This document shows positions 53,331-62,885 of a stretch of DNA of 64,000 nt, piece after piece; the first letter of the stretch is position 1; every line of letters starts with the position of its first letter. Position numbers and translations under genes: made by a program. The stretch is from Lacipirellula limnantheis (lineage in GTDB: Bacteria; Planctomycetota; Planctomycetia; Pirellulales; Lacipirellulaceae). The DNA is taken from positions 3,191,786 through 3,255,785 of the forward strand of contig NZ_CP036339.1 in the NCBI RefSeq assembly GCF_007746075.1. The letters are read 5' to 3'. The notes under the pieces are model-generated. The model was not told where the DNA came from. It searched no databases and was given only the letters and a program-made list of their open reading frames with translations.

Positions 53331-54207
53331 ACGTCGTCGGCCGCGCGCCCTGCAGGCCGCCCAACGTTGGCTCGCGGCGCGGCTGCCGCCGGAAGAACTC
53401 GCGCGCCTCGACCGGCAAGGCTTCGTCGCCAATGAGTTCCTGCCGTCAGGGGCGCGGTGCGCCAAGCTGCGCTACCGCGACCTCAGTGGTCGCCAGCGGG
53501 TGGCGTACATCGGCGTCGACCAGCGGCTGGCCCGTCGCATCGCCGCGTACCTCGCCTGGCGTCAAACGGCGCGCCGCCGCCGTCGCACGCTGAACGCGCT
53601 GCAGCGCGAGCGGCGGCGGCTGCTGGCGTCGGTGCAGGCGCGCTTGCTTCCGCATCTCGACGCGTCCAGCTGGCACTTTCACGGCCGGGCTCTGCGGCGA
53701 CGGCGCGGCTGCGCGCGGCATGGTCCGCGTCCCGCGCTCGACTGTGGCACGAACGTGAAAGGAAAGATGATGTCGAACCCCATTTCAGTCACTGCCGAGC
53801 AGCCCCCTGGGCCGACCTCCGCGCCGAGCGACGAGCGGCATGATCCGCTGCGCCGCTGGGCGCAACAGCAAGCGTCGCCAATCGGGGCGGCGCTTGGCTG
53901 GCTCACTGCCGACGTGTGCGAGCTGACGGCGAAGTTCGCCGCGCCGCTGAAGGCCGAGCTGCGCGACGCGGCGACGTCGCCGGAGAACTTGGGACGGGTC
54001 GCGGACGATCTGCGGCAATACTCCCAGCTGAGCCGCCAAGCCGAGCGTTGCCTGCGGCTGACACATGAGCTGGAGAAGGCCAACGCATGCGAAACGAAGT
54101 TGCGGCCAGTTGATACCTATGGCGGACGTTCTGCCCTTGGCGAGGCGAGGGCCGCAGCGTTCGCGACGGCAAGCGCCACGCCGACGACGCCTGTGGTAAC
54201 CACCTAG
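53314..54207 (+). CDS. basic hypothetical protein downstream of 51162
   Basis: 297 residues. ATG 53314 lies within the end of the preceding gene, following AAGGATCG. The first half is very rich in Arg and Ala with EELARLDRQGFVANEFLPSG, LRYRDLSGRQRVAYIGVD and RRIAAYLAWRQTARRRRRTL, suggesting nucleic-acid binding. The second half begins near MMSNPISVTAEQ (an internal ATG with GGAAAG before it, a possible second start) and has helical segments AALGWLTADVCELTAKFAAP. No family recognised. The Arg-rich part is unusual for a secreted or metabolic enzyme. Confidence 0.6.
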   Translation: MHVETKRRRPRALQAAQRWLAARLPPEELARLDRQGFVANEFLPSGARCAKLRYRDLSGRQRVAYIGVDQRLARRIAAYLAWRQTARRRRRTLNALQRERRRLLASVQARLLPHLDASSWHFHGRALRRRRGCARHGPRPALDCGTNVKGKMMSNPISVTAEQPPGPTSAPSDERHDPLRRWAQQQASPIGAALGWLTADVCELTAKFAAPLKAELRDAATSPENLGRVADDLRQYSQLSRQAERCLRLTHELEKANACETKLRPVDTYGGRSALGEARAAAFATASATPTTPVVTT

Positions 54208-54270
54208 CGGGTGGCCGTGCCTCTCGCTCCACCGTTGTTTGATCTTTGACAATTTGGTTTTTGTATCAAC

Positions 54271-54302
54271 GCGCGCCGCCGCCGCCGGCCACGGCGGCGC
54301 GC
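54271..54302 (+). terminator. GC-rich hairpin after the two-gene unit
   Basis: GCGCGCCGCCG and its reverse complement separated by ten bases, 64 bases after the stop at 54207. No T-tract follows, so it is either a weak terminator or only a GC-rich coincidence. Confidence 0.35.
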
Positions 54303-54364
54303 GTACGGAGGAAGGACGGTCGCCCCTCGAGCATGATCACCTGCTCGATGACCGCGCCGGCGCC

Positions 54365-54690
54365 GCTGATAGCTAAACGAAGTCACCCAGCGCGAAAAAG
54401 ACGCCGCCGCCCAGCGGCTGCCAGCGCCTGGCGCCCGGCGCCGGCTGCGCAAGCGCCACTTGCGGGAGCCGACGTCGGCCGCATTGTCGCGGCTCCCCAG
54501 CAGCCGACCCGCTCGATAGCGACGCACGGCGAACCGGGCCAGCGTCGTAGGGTAAGCGCGACCGCCGCGTCCCGACGGCGCCAGCCAGGCGTCGTCGACG
54601 GCCGCGGCGGCCAAAGTGGTCTGCACGGCTTCGTCTCGTTCTTAGGGCGCGAGCTTTCGAAAGGCGACTCGGGCGTACCGCAGCCTGTAA
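54365..54690 (-). pseudogene. decayed copy of the sigma-like gene at 6743-7342
   Basis: The minus strand gives TTLAAAAVDDAWLAPSGRGG, RAYPTTLARFAVRRYRAGRL and SRDNAADVGSRKWRLRSRRR, very similar to the intact protein. An in-frame TAA replaces GAA in the region equivalent to LAPEERDEA, and the region corresponding to the C-terminal helix-turn-helix is deleted, joining the middle directly to the 3' flank (GCTGATAGCTAAACGAAGTC) with its hairpin. A dead duplicate. Confidence 0.85.
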
Positions 54691-55047
54691 AAATGGGCGG
54701 CATCCCGAGCTTGGAGCGGTTCGAGGCTCAATTCATAGGGGAAATCTCGGATGATGAGAGTTTTCCCCAGTTATCTCGGGGGAGAATCCCTACATCTCGT
54801 CCACCATCGGTGGAATGAAGGTTGCAGAACGCTGGAATCTGCCGGCGCCAGCTTGTAAGTATCGACTAGCGGAATCATAGTAAATCCGCAGCGACCGCCG
54901 CGAAGGCGCGTCCACGAATCCCGCCTCCCCGCCCGTTCAGGCTTGTAAACCCTCCCGCAGTCATCCCTCGCGTGTGGACGCCGTCCACTAGCCGCAGGGG
55001 CAAATCGCGCTGTTTCGCGGAATCCGCGTTCGCCAGAGCTCGCCCGG
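54691..55047. other. intergenic stretch before the polysaccharide operon
   Basis: About 360 bases with no supported gene. It should contain the promoter of the exopolysaccharide operon. No clear -24/-12 or -35/-10 elements were found by eye. Confidence 0.4.
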
Positions 55048-56601
55048 ATGCAAAACCTTTACGTCACCCCCAGCGAACCGCACGGACTGGGCCAACTCTG
55101 CTGGCGGCATAAGAAGAAGATTCTCGCCGTCTGGCTCGCGGGCATGGCGCTCACGCTCGCCTATTTATCGTTCGCCCCGCGAATGTATCAGTCGGAAGCC
55201 AAGCTATTCGTCCGCCTCGGCCGCGAGAGCGTCTCGTTAGACCCCACGGCCACCACCGGACAAATGGTTTCCATCGCCGAAAGCCGCGAGAGCGAAGTTC
55301 ACGCCGTCGAAGAACTGCTCGCCAGCCGACTCTTGGCGGAGCGCGTGGTCGACAAGTTTGGCCCCAACGTGATTCTCGAAAAGCCCGTCAAACAGGACGA
55401 CGGCTTCTCCCCCAGCAAAATGCTCTCGGGCTTAGACGAGTACAATCTCAATCCGCTCCGCGTCTACAGCCTGCGCGACAAAGCCGTGAAGAGCCTGCGC
55501 AAGAGCCTGGGCGTCGCCTCGACTAACAAAACCAGCATCGTCACCGTCTCGTACGAATCGGAAGATCCCAAGCTATCGCGCGACGTGATCGAAGCGGTGC
55601 TGGAGAGCGCACGTCACGAACATCTGCAAACGCATCGTACGCACGGCTCCCAGGAATTCTTCGTCGAGCAGTCGGCTCTGCTGCGAGAGAATCTGACCGA
55701 GCTCGAAGAACAACTGCGCGACCTGAAAACCACGTCCGGCCTTCCCGATCTCGCGGTGCAGCGCACGTTGAAGTTGGAACTCATTGATTCGCTCCGCGCC
55801 GACCTGGTGCGAGCCAAGGCCGAGCAGGTCGCCGCCGAGGCGGAATTGGCCAATCGTCGCCGCGATCTCACCGCGGCGCCCGCCATGATCGTGAGTGAAC
55901 GCGCCACCGGCCTGCCGCAAACCGCCAGCCAGTCGCTACGCGAAAAGCTGTACGATCTCGAAGTCACCGAGCAGGGCCTCTCCGCCAAATTTACGCCCGA
56001 TCACCCTCATTTGGTGCATATTCGCGGTCAGCTCGACGAAGCACGGCGAGTCTACGAACAAGAAGAATCGCCCGACCAGGTCACCCTCGGCGTCAATCGC
56101 ACCTTCCAGGAAGCGGAACTCGCCGTGCAAGAACGCCAGGCGGCGCTATCAGCCTCCGCCGCCCGCACCAAGTCGCTGGAAGCGTCGATCGCCTCCGTGC
56201 AGCAGGAGCTCAAGAACATCAACGATTCTGAGCTGCAAATCCGCCGTTTGGAACGCGAAATCGACCTCGCCCAGACCAACTATCGCAAGTACGCCGAGAA
56301 CCTCGAAGAGGCCCGCATCAACCAGGAACTGGAAAACGCCAAAATCTCCAGCCTGAACGTGATGCAACCTCCCACCATTAGCGAAACTCCCGTCAGCCCC
56401 CAGCCGATCGTCACGTTGATGGTCGGCTTCGTCTTGTCCTCGTTTGCGGCCGTCGGTACGGCCCTTGCCTCTCAGCACCGCACCCGTCCAAGACGGATGG
56501 ATCCTTTGGCGGGTTCGAACGGCAGCGTGACTCCTTCACACGCATCGCCAGTCGTCGACTTGGCGCGGCGTGGCGAAGCGACGCCCTCGAACCCTCGGTA
56601 G
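55048..56601 (+). CDS. polysaccharide chain-length determinant (Wzz/GumC family)
   Basis: 517 residues. N-terminal membrane span near 27-46 (KKKILAVWLAGMALTLAYLS) followed by APRMYQSEAKLFVRLGRESV, the Wzz opening. A long periplasmic coiled-coil region lies at about 190-420 (ALLRENLTELEEQLRDLKTT, VQERQAALSASAARTKSLEA, LEREIDLAQTNYRKYAENLE). A Pro-rich motif and the second span follow (QPPTISETPVSPQPIVTLMV). No C-terminal tyrosine-kinase domain. It controls length or export of the polymer made by the following genes. First gene of the run to the window edge. Confidence 0.92.
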   Translation: MQNLYVTPSEPHGLGQLCWRHKKKILAVWLAGMALTLAYLSFAPRMYQSEAKLFVRLGRESVSLDPTATTGQMVSIAESRESEVHAVEELLASRLLAERVVDKFGPNVILEKPVKQDDGFSPSKMLSGLDEYNLNPLRVYSLRDKAVKSLRKSLGVASTNKTSIVTVSYESEDPKLSRDVIEAVLESARHEHLQTHRTHGSQEFFVEQSALLRENLTELEEQLRDLKTTSGLPDLAVQRTLKLELIDSLRADLVRAKAEQVAAEAELANRRRDLTAAPAMIVSERATGLPQTASQSLREKLYDLEVTEQGLSAKFTPDHPHLVHIRGQLDEARRVYEQEESPDQVTLGVNRTFQEAELAVQERQAALSASAARTKSLEASIASVQQELKNINDSELQIRRLEREIDLAQTNYRKYAENLEEARINQELENAKISSLNVMQPPTISETPVSPQPIVTLMVGFVLSSFAAVGTALASQHRTRPRRMDPLAGSNGSVTPSHASPVVDLARRGEATPSNPR

Positions 56602-56633
56602 CCATCCCGCCCGGCCGCCGATTTACCAAGCGC

Positions 56634-57452
56634 ATGAACAGCGTGACACCCGCTTTCCTACCCGCCTCGCACTCGCTACCCTCCGCGCGCCGCGCATTGC
56701 GTGCCGTCGATGGCGCGCTGCGCACCACGCTCGCCGTGATCGTGCCGTGCCACAACGAAGCGGAAGCGATGCCCGATTTGAAGTTGGGCATGGAGCGGCT
56801 CCGCTCAGCCCTCCAGCGCCGCTTCGACCTGCAGTGGCTGCTCGTGGACGACGGCAGCACCGACGATACCCCGTCGCTGATGCGCGAACTGTCGCGCGAG
56901 TGCGACGACGTCACCGTGCTCTGCCACGATCGCTGCCAAGGAATCGCCGCCGCAATCAACACCGGCCTCCAGCACACAGCAGCGGAAATCGTCGCCTCGC
57001 TCGACGCCGACTGCACGTACGATCCGCTGATTTTAGAACCAATGCTGCAGCTGCTCACGCGCGAAGTCGACATGGTCGTCGCCTCGCCCTACCACCCGCG
57101 GGGCGGCGTCGAGGGAGTGCCCGCCTGGCGCCTGCAACTTTCGCAAGGCGCTTCGCGGATCTACGGCCTGCTGATGCGCAACAAGCTGCACACCTATACC
57201 AGTTGCGTCCGCGTCGGCTGGCGCGAGTCGCTTGCCGACCTCCCGACCGTAAATCCCGGCTTCGTGGGCATTGTGGAGCTAATTTGGCATCTCGATCGCC
57301 GCGGCGCACGTATCGCCGAACAGCCGGCGGTCCTGCGAACCCGGAGCGCCGGCCAATCGAAAATGCGCATCGCACGAGCCACGCTCGCGCATCTGCGGCT
57401 GATGGGTCGCGCCGCCTGGCGGCGAGTGTTTCCCGGACAAGAGACGAGTTGA
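56634..57452 (+). CDS. family 2 glycosyltransferase
   Basis: 272 residues. GT-A fold motifs: TLAVIVPCHNEAEAMPDLKL, WLLVDDGSTDDTPSLMREL, AAAINTGLQHTAAEIVASLD then DADCTYDPLILEPMLQLL (the DxD metal site). Later SCVRVGWRESLADLPTVNPG and GFVGIVELIWHLDRRGARI. No membrane spans. It transfers a sugar to a lipid-linked acceptor during repeat-unit assembly; the sugar cannot be told from sequence. The gene follows Wzz by 32 bases. Confidence 0.9.
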   Translation: MNSVTPAFLPASHSLPSARRALRAVDGALRTTLAVIVPCHNEAEAMPDLKLGMERLRSALQRRFDLQWLLVDDGSTDDTPSLMRELSRECDDVTVLCHDRCQGIAAAINTGLQHTAAEIVASLDADCTYDPLILEPMLQLLTREVDMVVASPYHPRGGVEGVPAWRLQLSQGASRIYGLLMRNKLHTYTSCVRVGWRESLADLPTVNPGFVGIVELIWHLDRRGARIAEQPAVLRTRSAGQSKMRIARATLAHLRLMGRAAWRRVFPGQETS

Positions 57453-57526
57453 AGCGTAGCGAATTGTGTTGACGGTAAATCCCTCCTGATCGAGGAGGGC
57501 GCAAGTCTAATCAAGGACCAGCATCT

Positions 57527-58762
57527 ATGAGCAGTACGTCGGCGACCGTGTCCATGTCATTGCCTTCCGATCAGGACGCCAGCGGTCGCACGCTCGGCGA
57601 GGCCGAGATCAGCGCGCTGAGCGAAGCGATTCGCACCGGCACCCTTACCAGCACCAAGGGCGCGTTCGTCAAGCAGTTGGAAAATCGCTTTGCTGAAATG
57701 CTCGAAGCGAAGTTCGCCTACGCCTGCTCGCACGGCACCGCGGCCATTCACTGCGCGATCGCCGCCATCAATCCCGAGCCCGGTGACGAAATCGTCTCCA
57801 CGTCGATCACCGACATGGGCGCCCTCACGCCCATCCTGTACCAAGGCGCGATTCCCGTTTTCGCCGACGTCGACCCGGCCACGTGCAACGTCACCGCCGC
57901 CTCGATCGAGCGCGTGCTCAGCCCGCGCACCAAGGCCGTCGTCGTCACGCACCTGTTCGGCAATCCGTGCGACATGACTCCCATCATGGAGCTCTGTCGC
58001 TCGCGCGGCATCCCCGTGATCGAAGACTGCGCTCAGGCCTTCCTCGCGCGGCACCAGGGCGAATCCGTCGGCATGATCGGGGACATCGGCTGCTTCAGCC
58101 TGCAGCAGGGCAAGCACATCACCGCTGGCGAGGGCGGGTTAGTCGTGACGAACAACCCCGACTATGCCCGGCGGATGTTCCTGTTCATTAACAAGGCGTG
58201 GGGCTACGGCGACGCCGCGCCCGACCATTACTTCCTCGCGCTCAACTACCGCATGAATGAACTGCAAGGCGCCGTCGCCGTCGCCCAGCTCGACAAGCTG
58301 GAAGACGTCGTCGATCGCCGCATCGCGCTGGCCGACGAACTCACCGCGGCGATCAGCGAGATCCCGGGCATCGCCGCGCCCGAGATTCAGGCGTGCGACG
58401 TCCACACCTATTGGAAGTATTGCGTCCACGTTGATCCGGCCGTCATTCCCGGCGGGACCGTGGCGCTGGCCGCCGCCCTCAAGAAGCGCGGCATCTTCTC
58501 CGCCCCGCGGTATATCCAGAAGCCGGCCTTCGAGTGCGAGGTCTTCCGCGATCAACGCACCTTCGGCGAAAGCCGTTGGCCCTTCACGCTCGCCCGGGCC
58601 GAGGCGGTCGCTTATCGCCGCGAAGATTTTCCCGGCACGTATCAGGGCCTCAGCACGATCCTCGTCTTACCGTGGAACGAAAAGTACGCCAGTGAGCATG
58701 TGCAGTTTATTGCCGAGTCAATCGCCGCCTGCGCGGCAGAGCTTCAAGGGGTAGCAGCATGA
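57527..58762 (+). CDS. DegT/DnrJ/EryC1/StrS-type sugar aminotransferase
   Basis: 411 residues, PLP fold type I. FAYACSHGTAAIHCAIAAIN, DEIVSTSITDMGALTPILYQ, IPVIEDCAQAFLARHQGESV, GCFSLQQGKHITAGEGGLVV (Lys Schiff base in the GKH segment) and LNYRMNELQGAVAVAQLDKL are classic. It aminates a nucleotide keto-sugar. With the next two genes it resembles the WbpE/WbpB/WbpD set for diamino-uronic acid sugars, but the exact sugar is inference. Stop overlaps the next ATG (ATGA). Confidence 0.92.
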   Translation: MSSTSATVSMSLPSDQDASGRTLGEAEISALSEAIRTGTLTSTKGAFVKQLENRFAEMLEAKFAYACSHGTAAIHCAIAAINPEPGDEIVSTSITDMGALTPILYQGAIPVFADVDPATCNVTAASIERVLSPRTKAVVVTHLFGNPCDMTPIMELCRSRGIPVIEDCAQAFLARHQGESVGMIGDIGCFSLQQGKHITAGEGGLVVTNNPDYARRMFLFINKAWGYGDAAPDHYFLALNYRMNELQGAVAVAQLDKLEDVVDRRIALADELTAAISEIPGIAAPEIQACDVHTYWKYCVHVDPAVIPGGTVALAAALKKRGIFSAPRYIQKPAFECEVFRDQRTFGESRWPFTLARAEAVAYRREDFPGTYQGLSTILVLPWNEKYASEHVQFIAESIAACAAELQGVAA

Positions 58763-59775
58763 CTAACGACAAGATGCGATTCGGATTGATTGGCGCCGGC
58801 GCGATCGCCCACTCGTATGGCCAGGCCTTTGCGCAGTCCGCCACTGCAGAACTGGTCGGCGTGGCCGATGTGCGCTCCGAGGCGGCCACCGCGCTGGCCG
58901 AGCAAATGCACTGCCCGGCGTTCACCTCCTATCAAGAGATGCGTCAATCGACGGGGTGCGACGCCGTGGTCGTCTGCACGCCGCCGGTAACTCACCCCGA
59001 GATTGCCTGCTGGCTATTGGGCGAAGGCGTCCACGTGCTCTGCGAAAAGCCGCTGGCCATCAGCCCGGACGAAGCGATCACCATGCTGGCGGCGGCGCAG
59101 CGCTCGACTGCCACGCTACGCATGGCGTCGAAGTTTCGCTACGCGGCCGACGTGGTCGAGGCCAAGTCGATCGTCGCCTCGGGCGCCATCGGCGACATCG
59201 TGCTGTTCGAAAACGCCTTCACCTCGCGGGTCGACATGCGGAGCCGCTGGAACAGCGATCGCGCTGTCAGCGGCGGCGGCGTGTTGATCGACAACGGCAC
59301 CCACTCCGTCGACATCATGCGATACTTCCTCGGCCCGATCGTCGAGCTGCAGGTCGTCGAGGGGCTGCGCGTACAAGAAATCCCCGTCGAAGACACCGTG
59401 CGTATGTTCGTTCGCAGCGCGGCCGGCGTGATGGGCACGATCGACTTGTCGTGGAGCCTGAACAAGGAATTGCCCTACTATCTCAGCGTCTACGGTTCGG
59501 CCGGCACGCTGCATGTGGGGTGGAAGGAATCGAAGTTCCGCCGCGCCGGCGACGCCGACTGGACCGTCTTCGGCAAGGGTTACGACAAGGTGCAAGCGTT
59601 CGGCAGCCAGTTGGACAACTTCACGCGGTCGATCTATGGACTGGAACCGTCGCTCATCTCGCTGCAAGATGCGCTCGCCTCGGTCGAAGTGATCGACGCG
59701 GCGTACAACACGATGCTGCAAACGTCGTGGGCCAGCGTATGCACGCAGATGTCCCAATCGGCGTTGGTGGCGTAA
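58759..59775 (+). CDS. Gfo/Idh/MocA-family sugar dehydrogenase
   Basis: 338 residues. Rossmann motif FGLIGAGAIAHSYGQAFAQS, then VVCTPPVTHPEIACWLLGEG, HVLCEKPLAISPDEA (the EKP motif), RMASKFRYAADVVEAK and GGGVLIDNGTHSVDIMRYFL. NAD(P)-dependent oxidation or reduction of a nucleotide sugar. Four-base overlap with the aminotransferase gene indicates translational coupling and shared pathway, possibly formation of the 3-keto sugar for amination. Confidence 0.92.
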   Translation: MTNDKMRFGLIGAGAIAHSYGQAFAQSATAELVGVADVRSEAATALAEQMHCPAFTSYQEMRQSTGCDAVVVCTPPVTHPEIACWLLGEGVHVLCEKPLAISPDEAITMLAAAQRSTATLRMASKFRYAADVVEAKSIVASGAIGDIVLFENAFTSRVDMRSRWNSDRAVSGGGVLIDNGTHSVDIMRYFLGPIVELQVVEGLRVQEIPVEDTVRMFVRSAAGVMGTIDLSWSLNKELPYYLSVYGSAGTLHVGWKESKFRRAGDADWTVFGKGYDKVQAFGSQLDNFTRSIYGLEPSLISLQDALASVEVIDAAYNTMLQTSWASVCTQMSQSALVA

Positions 59776-59777
59776 CC

Positions 59778-60431
59778 ATGGCGAATCGCATCCATCCAAC
59801 GGCCATCGTCGAGGAGAACGTCATCCTCGGCGATGGCACCAGCGTCTGGGACAACGCGCACGTGCGCCATGGCGCCCGACTGGGCGAGCAGTGCATCGTC
59901 GGCGGAAAGGCGTACATCGCCTACGACGTGGTGATCGGCAATCGCGTGAAGATCAATTCGATGGCCTACATCTGCAACGCCGTCACGATCGAAGACGGCG
60001 TCATGATCAGCGCGGGCGTCACCTTCACCAACGATCGGTTCCCACGCGCATGCACGAACGACCTCCAGCAACTTCGGCCATCGACGCCGGACGAGCACAC
60101 GCTGTCGACGGTCGTGCGCGAAGGCGCCACCATCGGCGCCGGCGCGCTCATTGGCTGCGACCTGACCGTCGGGCGCTTTGCGATGGTGGGCATGGGATCG
60201 GTGGTCACGCGCGCTGTGCCGGACTTCCACCTTGTGGTGGGCAACCCGGCGCGTTCGATCGGCTGTGTTTGCCGCTGCGGCGAACCGTTGGTGAAGTGGT
60301 CGGCCATGCCCCCGGATGCGAAGCGGCAGATCACCTGCGCAGCGTGCTCCAGTGTGTACGAAGTCGATCGCCGCGCGGTATGCGAAGCTGACGTCGACTC
60401 GGCGGATCGAGCGGAAGGATTCGCCGCCTAG
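59778..60431 (+). CDS. hexapeptide-repeat sugar N-acetyltransferase, WbpD-like
   Basis: 217 residues from ATG 59778, two bases after the preceding stop. Left-handed beta-helix repeats: IHPTAIVEENVILGDGTSVW, ARLGEQCIVGGKAYIAYDVV, IGNRVKINSMAYICNAVTIE, DGVMISAGVTFTNDRFP, REGATIGAGALIGCDLTVGR and FAMVGMGSVVTRAVPDFHLV. The C-terminus adds a cysteine-rich segment (CVCRCGEPL ... CAACSSVYE), probably a zinc ribbon, common in some UDP-2-acetamido-3-amino-glucuronate acetyltransferases. It acetylates the amino sugar made by the preceding enzymes. Confidence 0.9.
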   Translation: MANRIHPTAIVEENVILGDGTSVWDNAHVRHGARLGEQCIVGGKAYIAYDVVIGNRVKINSMAYICNAVTIEDGVMISAGVTFTNDRFPRACTNDLQQLRPSTPDEHTLSTVVREGATIGAGALIGCDLTVGRFAMVGMGSVVTRAVPDFHLVVGNPARSIGCVCRCGEPLVKWSAMPPDAKRQITCAACSSVYEVDRRAVCEADVDSADRAEGFAA

Positions 60432-60473
60432 GCGAGTTCAGCGGGGCGCCGCCGCCGCCGTGGCGATGGAGCC

Positions 60474-61883
60474 GTGCCGTTTAGTTCTCTTGGATTGCCC
60501 GTGGAAACTGGTCCTCTACATTTTGGCGTCATTGGCGGAGGCCTGCTCGGCCTCACGCTCAGCCTGCGCCTCGCCGAGCGGGGGCGCCGCGTCACGCTGC
60601 TCGAAGCGTCCGATCGCGTGGGCGGCCTCGCCGACGCCTGGGAACTCGGCGACGTCGCCTGGGACCGGCACTATCATGTCACGCTCATGTCCGACAGTCG
60701 GCTGCGGGCCATCCTCGCCGAGCTGCAACTCGACGACCAAATGCGTTGGTCGCGAACTCGCACCGGCTTCCTCGTCGACGGCCAACTCACGTCGATGTCC
60801 GGCCTGGCCGATTTCCTGCGATTCCCGCCGCTGCGATTCATCGACAAGTTGCGTCTGGGTTGGACCATCTGGCAAGCGTCACGCCGCGATGATTGGCAAA
60901 CTCTGGAACAGATTCCGGTGGCCGACTGGCTCATCAAGCACAGCGGTCGCAGAACGTTCAATCAAATCTGGTTGCCGCTGCTCAAGGCCAAGCTGGGCGA
61001 CGCCTGGCAGCGAACCAGCGCCGCGTTTATTTGGGCCACCATCCAGCGGATGTACGCCGCACGCCGTACCGGGCTGAAGTATGAGATGTTCGGCTACCTG
61101 CCGGGCGGCTACGCTCGCCTGTTGAGCGCATTTCAAGCGCACCTGCAAACCTTGGGCGTCGATGTCTGCGTCAATCGCCCAGTGCGACGAATCGAACGCG
61201 ACGACGACGGAGGCTATGCCGTCACCGGCGCCGATGGCGAGGTCTCCACGTTCGACCGAGTGGTCGTGACGCTGCCCGCCCCGACCGCGGCGCGTGTCTG
61301 CCCCCAACTCTCCGAAGACGAAATCGCTCGCCTGGCCGATGTCGAGTACCTCGGCATCATCTGCGCCTCGGTGCTCATGAAGAAGCCCTTGGCCGGCTAC
61401 TACGTTACGAACATCACCGACGCGGCGCCGTTCACGGGCGTCATCGAAATGACCGCTCTGGTCGATCCCGCGGAGCTAGGCGGCCGAACCCTGGTTTACC
61501 TTCCCAAGTACCTCACGGCCGAAGACGCGGCGTGGTCGAAAAGCGACGACGAAGTGCGCGTCGAATTCATCGCCGCGTTGGAACGGCTGTTCCCCAACTT
61601 CGACGCCGACGATGTTCTGGCCTTTCGCGTATCGCGGGTTCGCAACGTCTTCGCCCTCTCGACGCTCAACTACAGCCGCCGCGTCCCGCCGATCGAAACA
61701 TCATCGCCCGGACTGTTCATCGTCACTTCAGCTCAAATCGTCAACGGAACGCTGAACGTGAACGAAACGATTCGCCAGGCCGAATCGTCGCTCGATACCC
61801 TGTGCCAACCATTGCCCCATCCTCTACCCGCATTTGGACACGATGCGCCAGCCGATCGCGAGCTTATCGCTCGACCTCGATAA
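60474..61883 (+). CDS. FAD-dependent oxidoreductase (amine oxidase / UDP-galactopyranose mutase-like)
   Basis: 469 residues, probable GTG start at 60474. FAD-binding N-terminus GVIGGGLLGLTLSLRLAERG then VTLLEASDRVGGLADAWELG. Middle: KYEMFGYLPGGYARLLSAFQ and VDVCVNRPVRRIERDDDGGY. C-terminus: PGLFIVTSAQIVNGTLNVNE, the second flavin-contact region. In polysaccharide loci similar proteins are annotated as protoporphyrinogen-oxidase-like or mutase-like; substrate unknown. The 3' end overlaps the next gene by 41 bases. Confidence 0.85.
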   Translation: MPFSSLGLPVETGPLHFGVIGGGLLGLTLSLRLAERGRRVTLLEASDRVGGLADAWELGDVAWDRHYHVTLMSDSRLRAILAELQLDDQMRWSRTRTGFLVDGQLTSMSGLADFLRFPPLRFIDKLRLGWTIWQASRRDDWQTLEQIPVADWLIKHSGRRTFNQIWLPLLKAKLGDAWQRTSAAFIWATIQRMYAARRTGLKYEMFGYLPGGYARLLSAFQAHLQTLGVDVCVNRPVRRIERDDDGGYAVTGADGEVSTFDRVVVTLPAPTAARVCPQLSEDEIARLADVEYLGIICASVLMKKPLAGYYVTNITDAAPFTGVIEMTALVDPAELGGRTLVYLPKYLTAEDAAWSKSDDEVRVEFIAALERLFPNFDADDVLAFRVSRVRNVFALSTLNYSRRVPPIETSSPGLFIVTSAQIVNGTLNVNETIRQAESSLDTLCQPLPHPLPAFGHDAPADRELIARPR

Positions 61884-62883
61884 TAAGTGGTCTTACATGA
61901 AGACCCACGGCGACCAGGGCTGGGAAGCGTTTCCCAGCTACCTGGATGCGGTCGTGCCGCGCTTTTTAGAAGTGCTGCAATCGATTGAGCTGCGGATGAC
62001 GGTGTTCGTGGTCGGTCAGGACGCCGCGTTGGAAGAGAATCGCGCCGCGCTCGCTTCCATCCCCACGGCCGGACACGAGATCGGCAACCATTCGTTCCAT
62101 CACGAACCGTGGCTGCACCTGTATTCCGATGCTCAGCTTCGCGCCGAACTTTCGGCCGCCGAGGACGCCATCGAGGATGCGACCGGCGTACGAACCACCG
62201 GATTTCGCGGCCCAGGTTTCAGCGTCTCGCCTGCGGTGATCGCCGAACTGGTCCGCCGCGGCTACCAGTACGACGCCTCCACGCTGCCGACCTTCTTGGG
62301 TCCGGTGGCGCGATGGTACTACTTCCGCACCGCCAAACTCGATGCTGAAGAGGCCGCCCGGCGACGACGGCTGTTCGGCCGCTGGCGCGACGGATGGCAA
62401 CCAATCCGTCCCTATCGATGGCAACTCACGCCGTCGCCAGGCGCCGCGCCAGGCGATGAGTTTGCAACCGGACAGCTGATCGAAATTCCTGTCACGACGA
62501 CGCCGATCTTCAAAACTCCGTTCCACGTAAGCTACCTGCTGTACCTACGCCAATACTCAAACGCACTGGCGTGGAGCTACTGGCGCACGGCGATGGTCCT
62601 GTGCCGCGTGCGCGGCGTGGCGCCTTCGCTGTTGCTCCACCCGTTGGATTTCTTGAGCGGCGAGGATGAACCTTCTCTGTCGTTCTTCCCGGCGATGCAG
62701 TTAGGCGCCCGGGAGAAGGTCGCGTTCGTTCGCGATCTCCTCGCCGACTTCGCGCAGCGGTTCGAGGTGCGCCCCATGGGCGAGCACGCATCGGCCGTCG
62801 CTGGCGCGAGCCGCCTGCCGGTCCGCACGATCGAGGCGCCGGCCGTGTCACGCGTCGAGTCCCCCGTATTGGAAGCCGTTTAG
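61843..62883 (+). CDS. polysaccharide deacetylase
   Basis: 346 residues. ATG 61843 gives MRQPIASLSLDLDNKWSYMK, the NodB-homology opening (metal-binding SLDLD). Other motifs: RMTVFVVGQDAALEENR, GHEIGNHSFHHEPWLHLYSD (the HxxxH metal site) and TTGFRGPGFSVSPAVIAELV then YDASTLPTFLGPVARWYYFR. This is the carbohydrate esterase family 4 fold; it removes acetyl groups from the polymer or its precursors. Deacetylases of this type occur in exosortase-linked polysaccharide loci. It overlaps the preceding gene. Confidence 0.9.
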   Translation: MRQPIASLSLDLDNKWSYMKTHGDQGWEAFPSYLDAVVPRFLEVLQSIELRMTVFVVGQDAALEENRAALASIPTAGHEIGNHSFHHEPWLHLYSDAQLRAELSAAEDAIEDATGVRTTGFRGPGFSVSPAVIAELVRRGYQYDASTLPTFLGPVARWYYFRTAKLDAEEAARRRRLFGRWRDGWQPIRPYRWQLTPSPGAAPGDEFATGQLIEIPVTTTPIFKTPFHVSYLLYLRQYSNALAWSYWRTAMVLCRVRGVAPSLLLHPLDFLSGEDEPSLSFFPAMQLGAREKVAFVRDLLADFAQRFEVRPMGEHASAVAGASRLPVRTIEAPAVSRVESPVLEAV

Positions 62884-62885
62884 TT

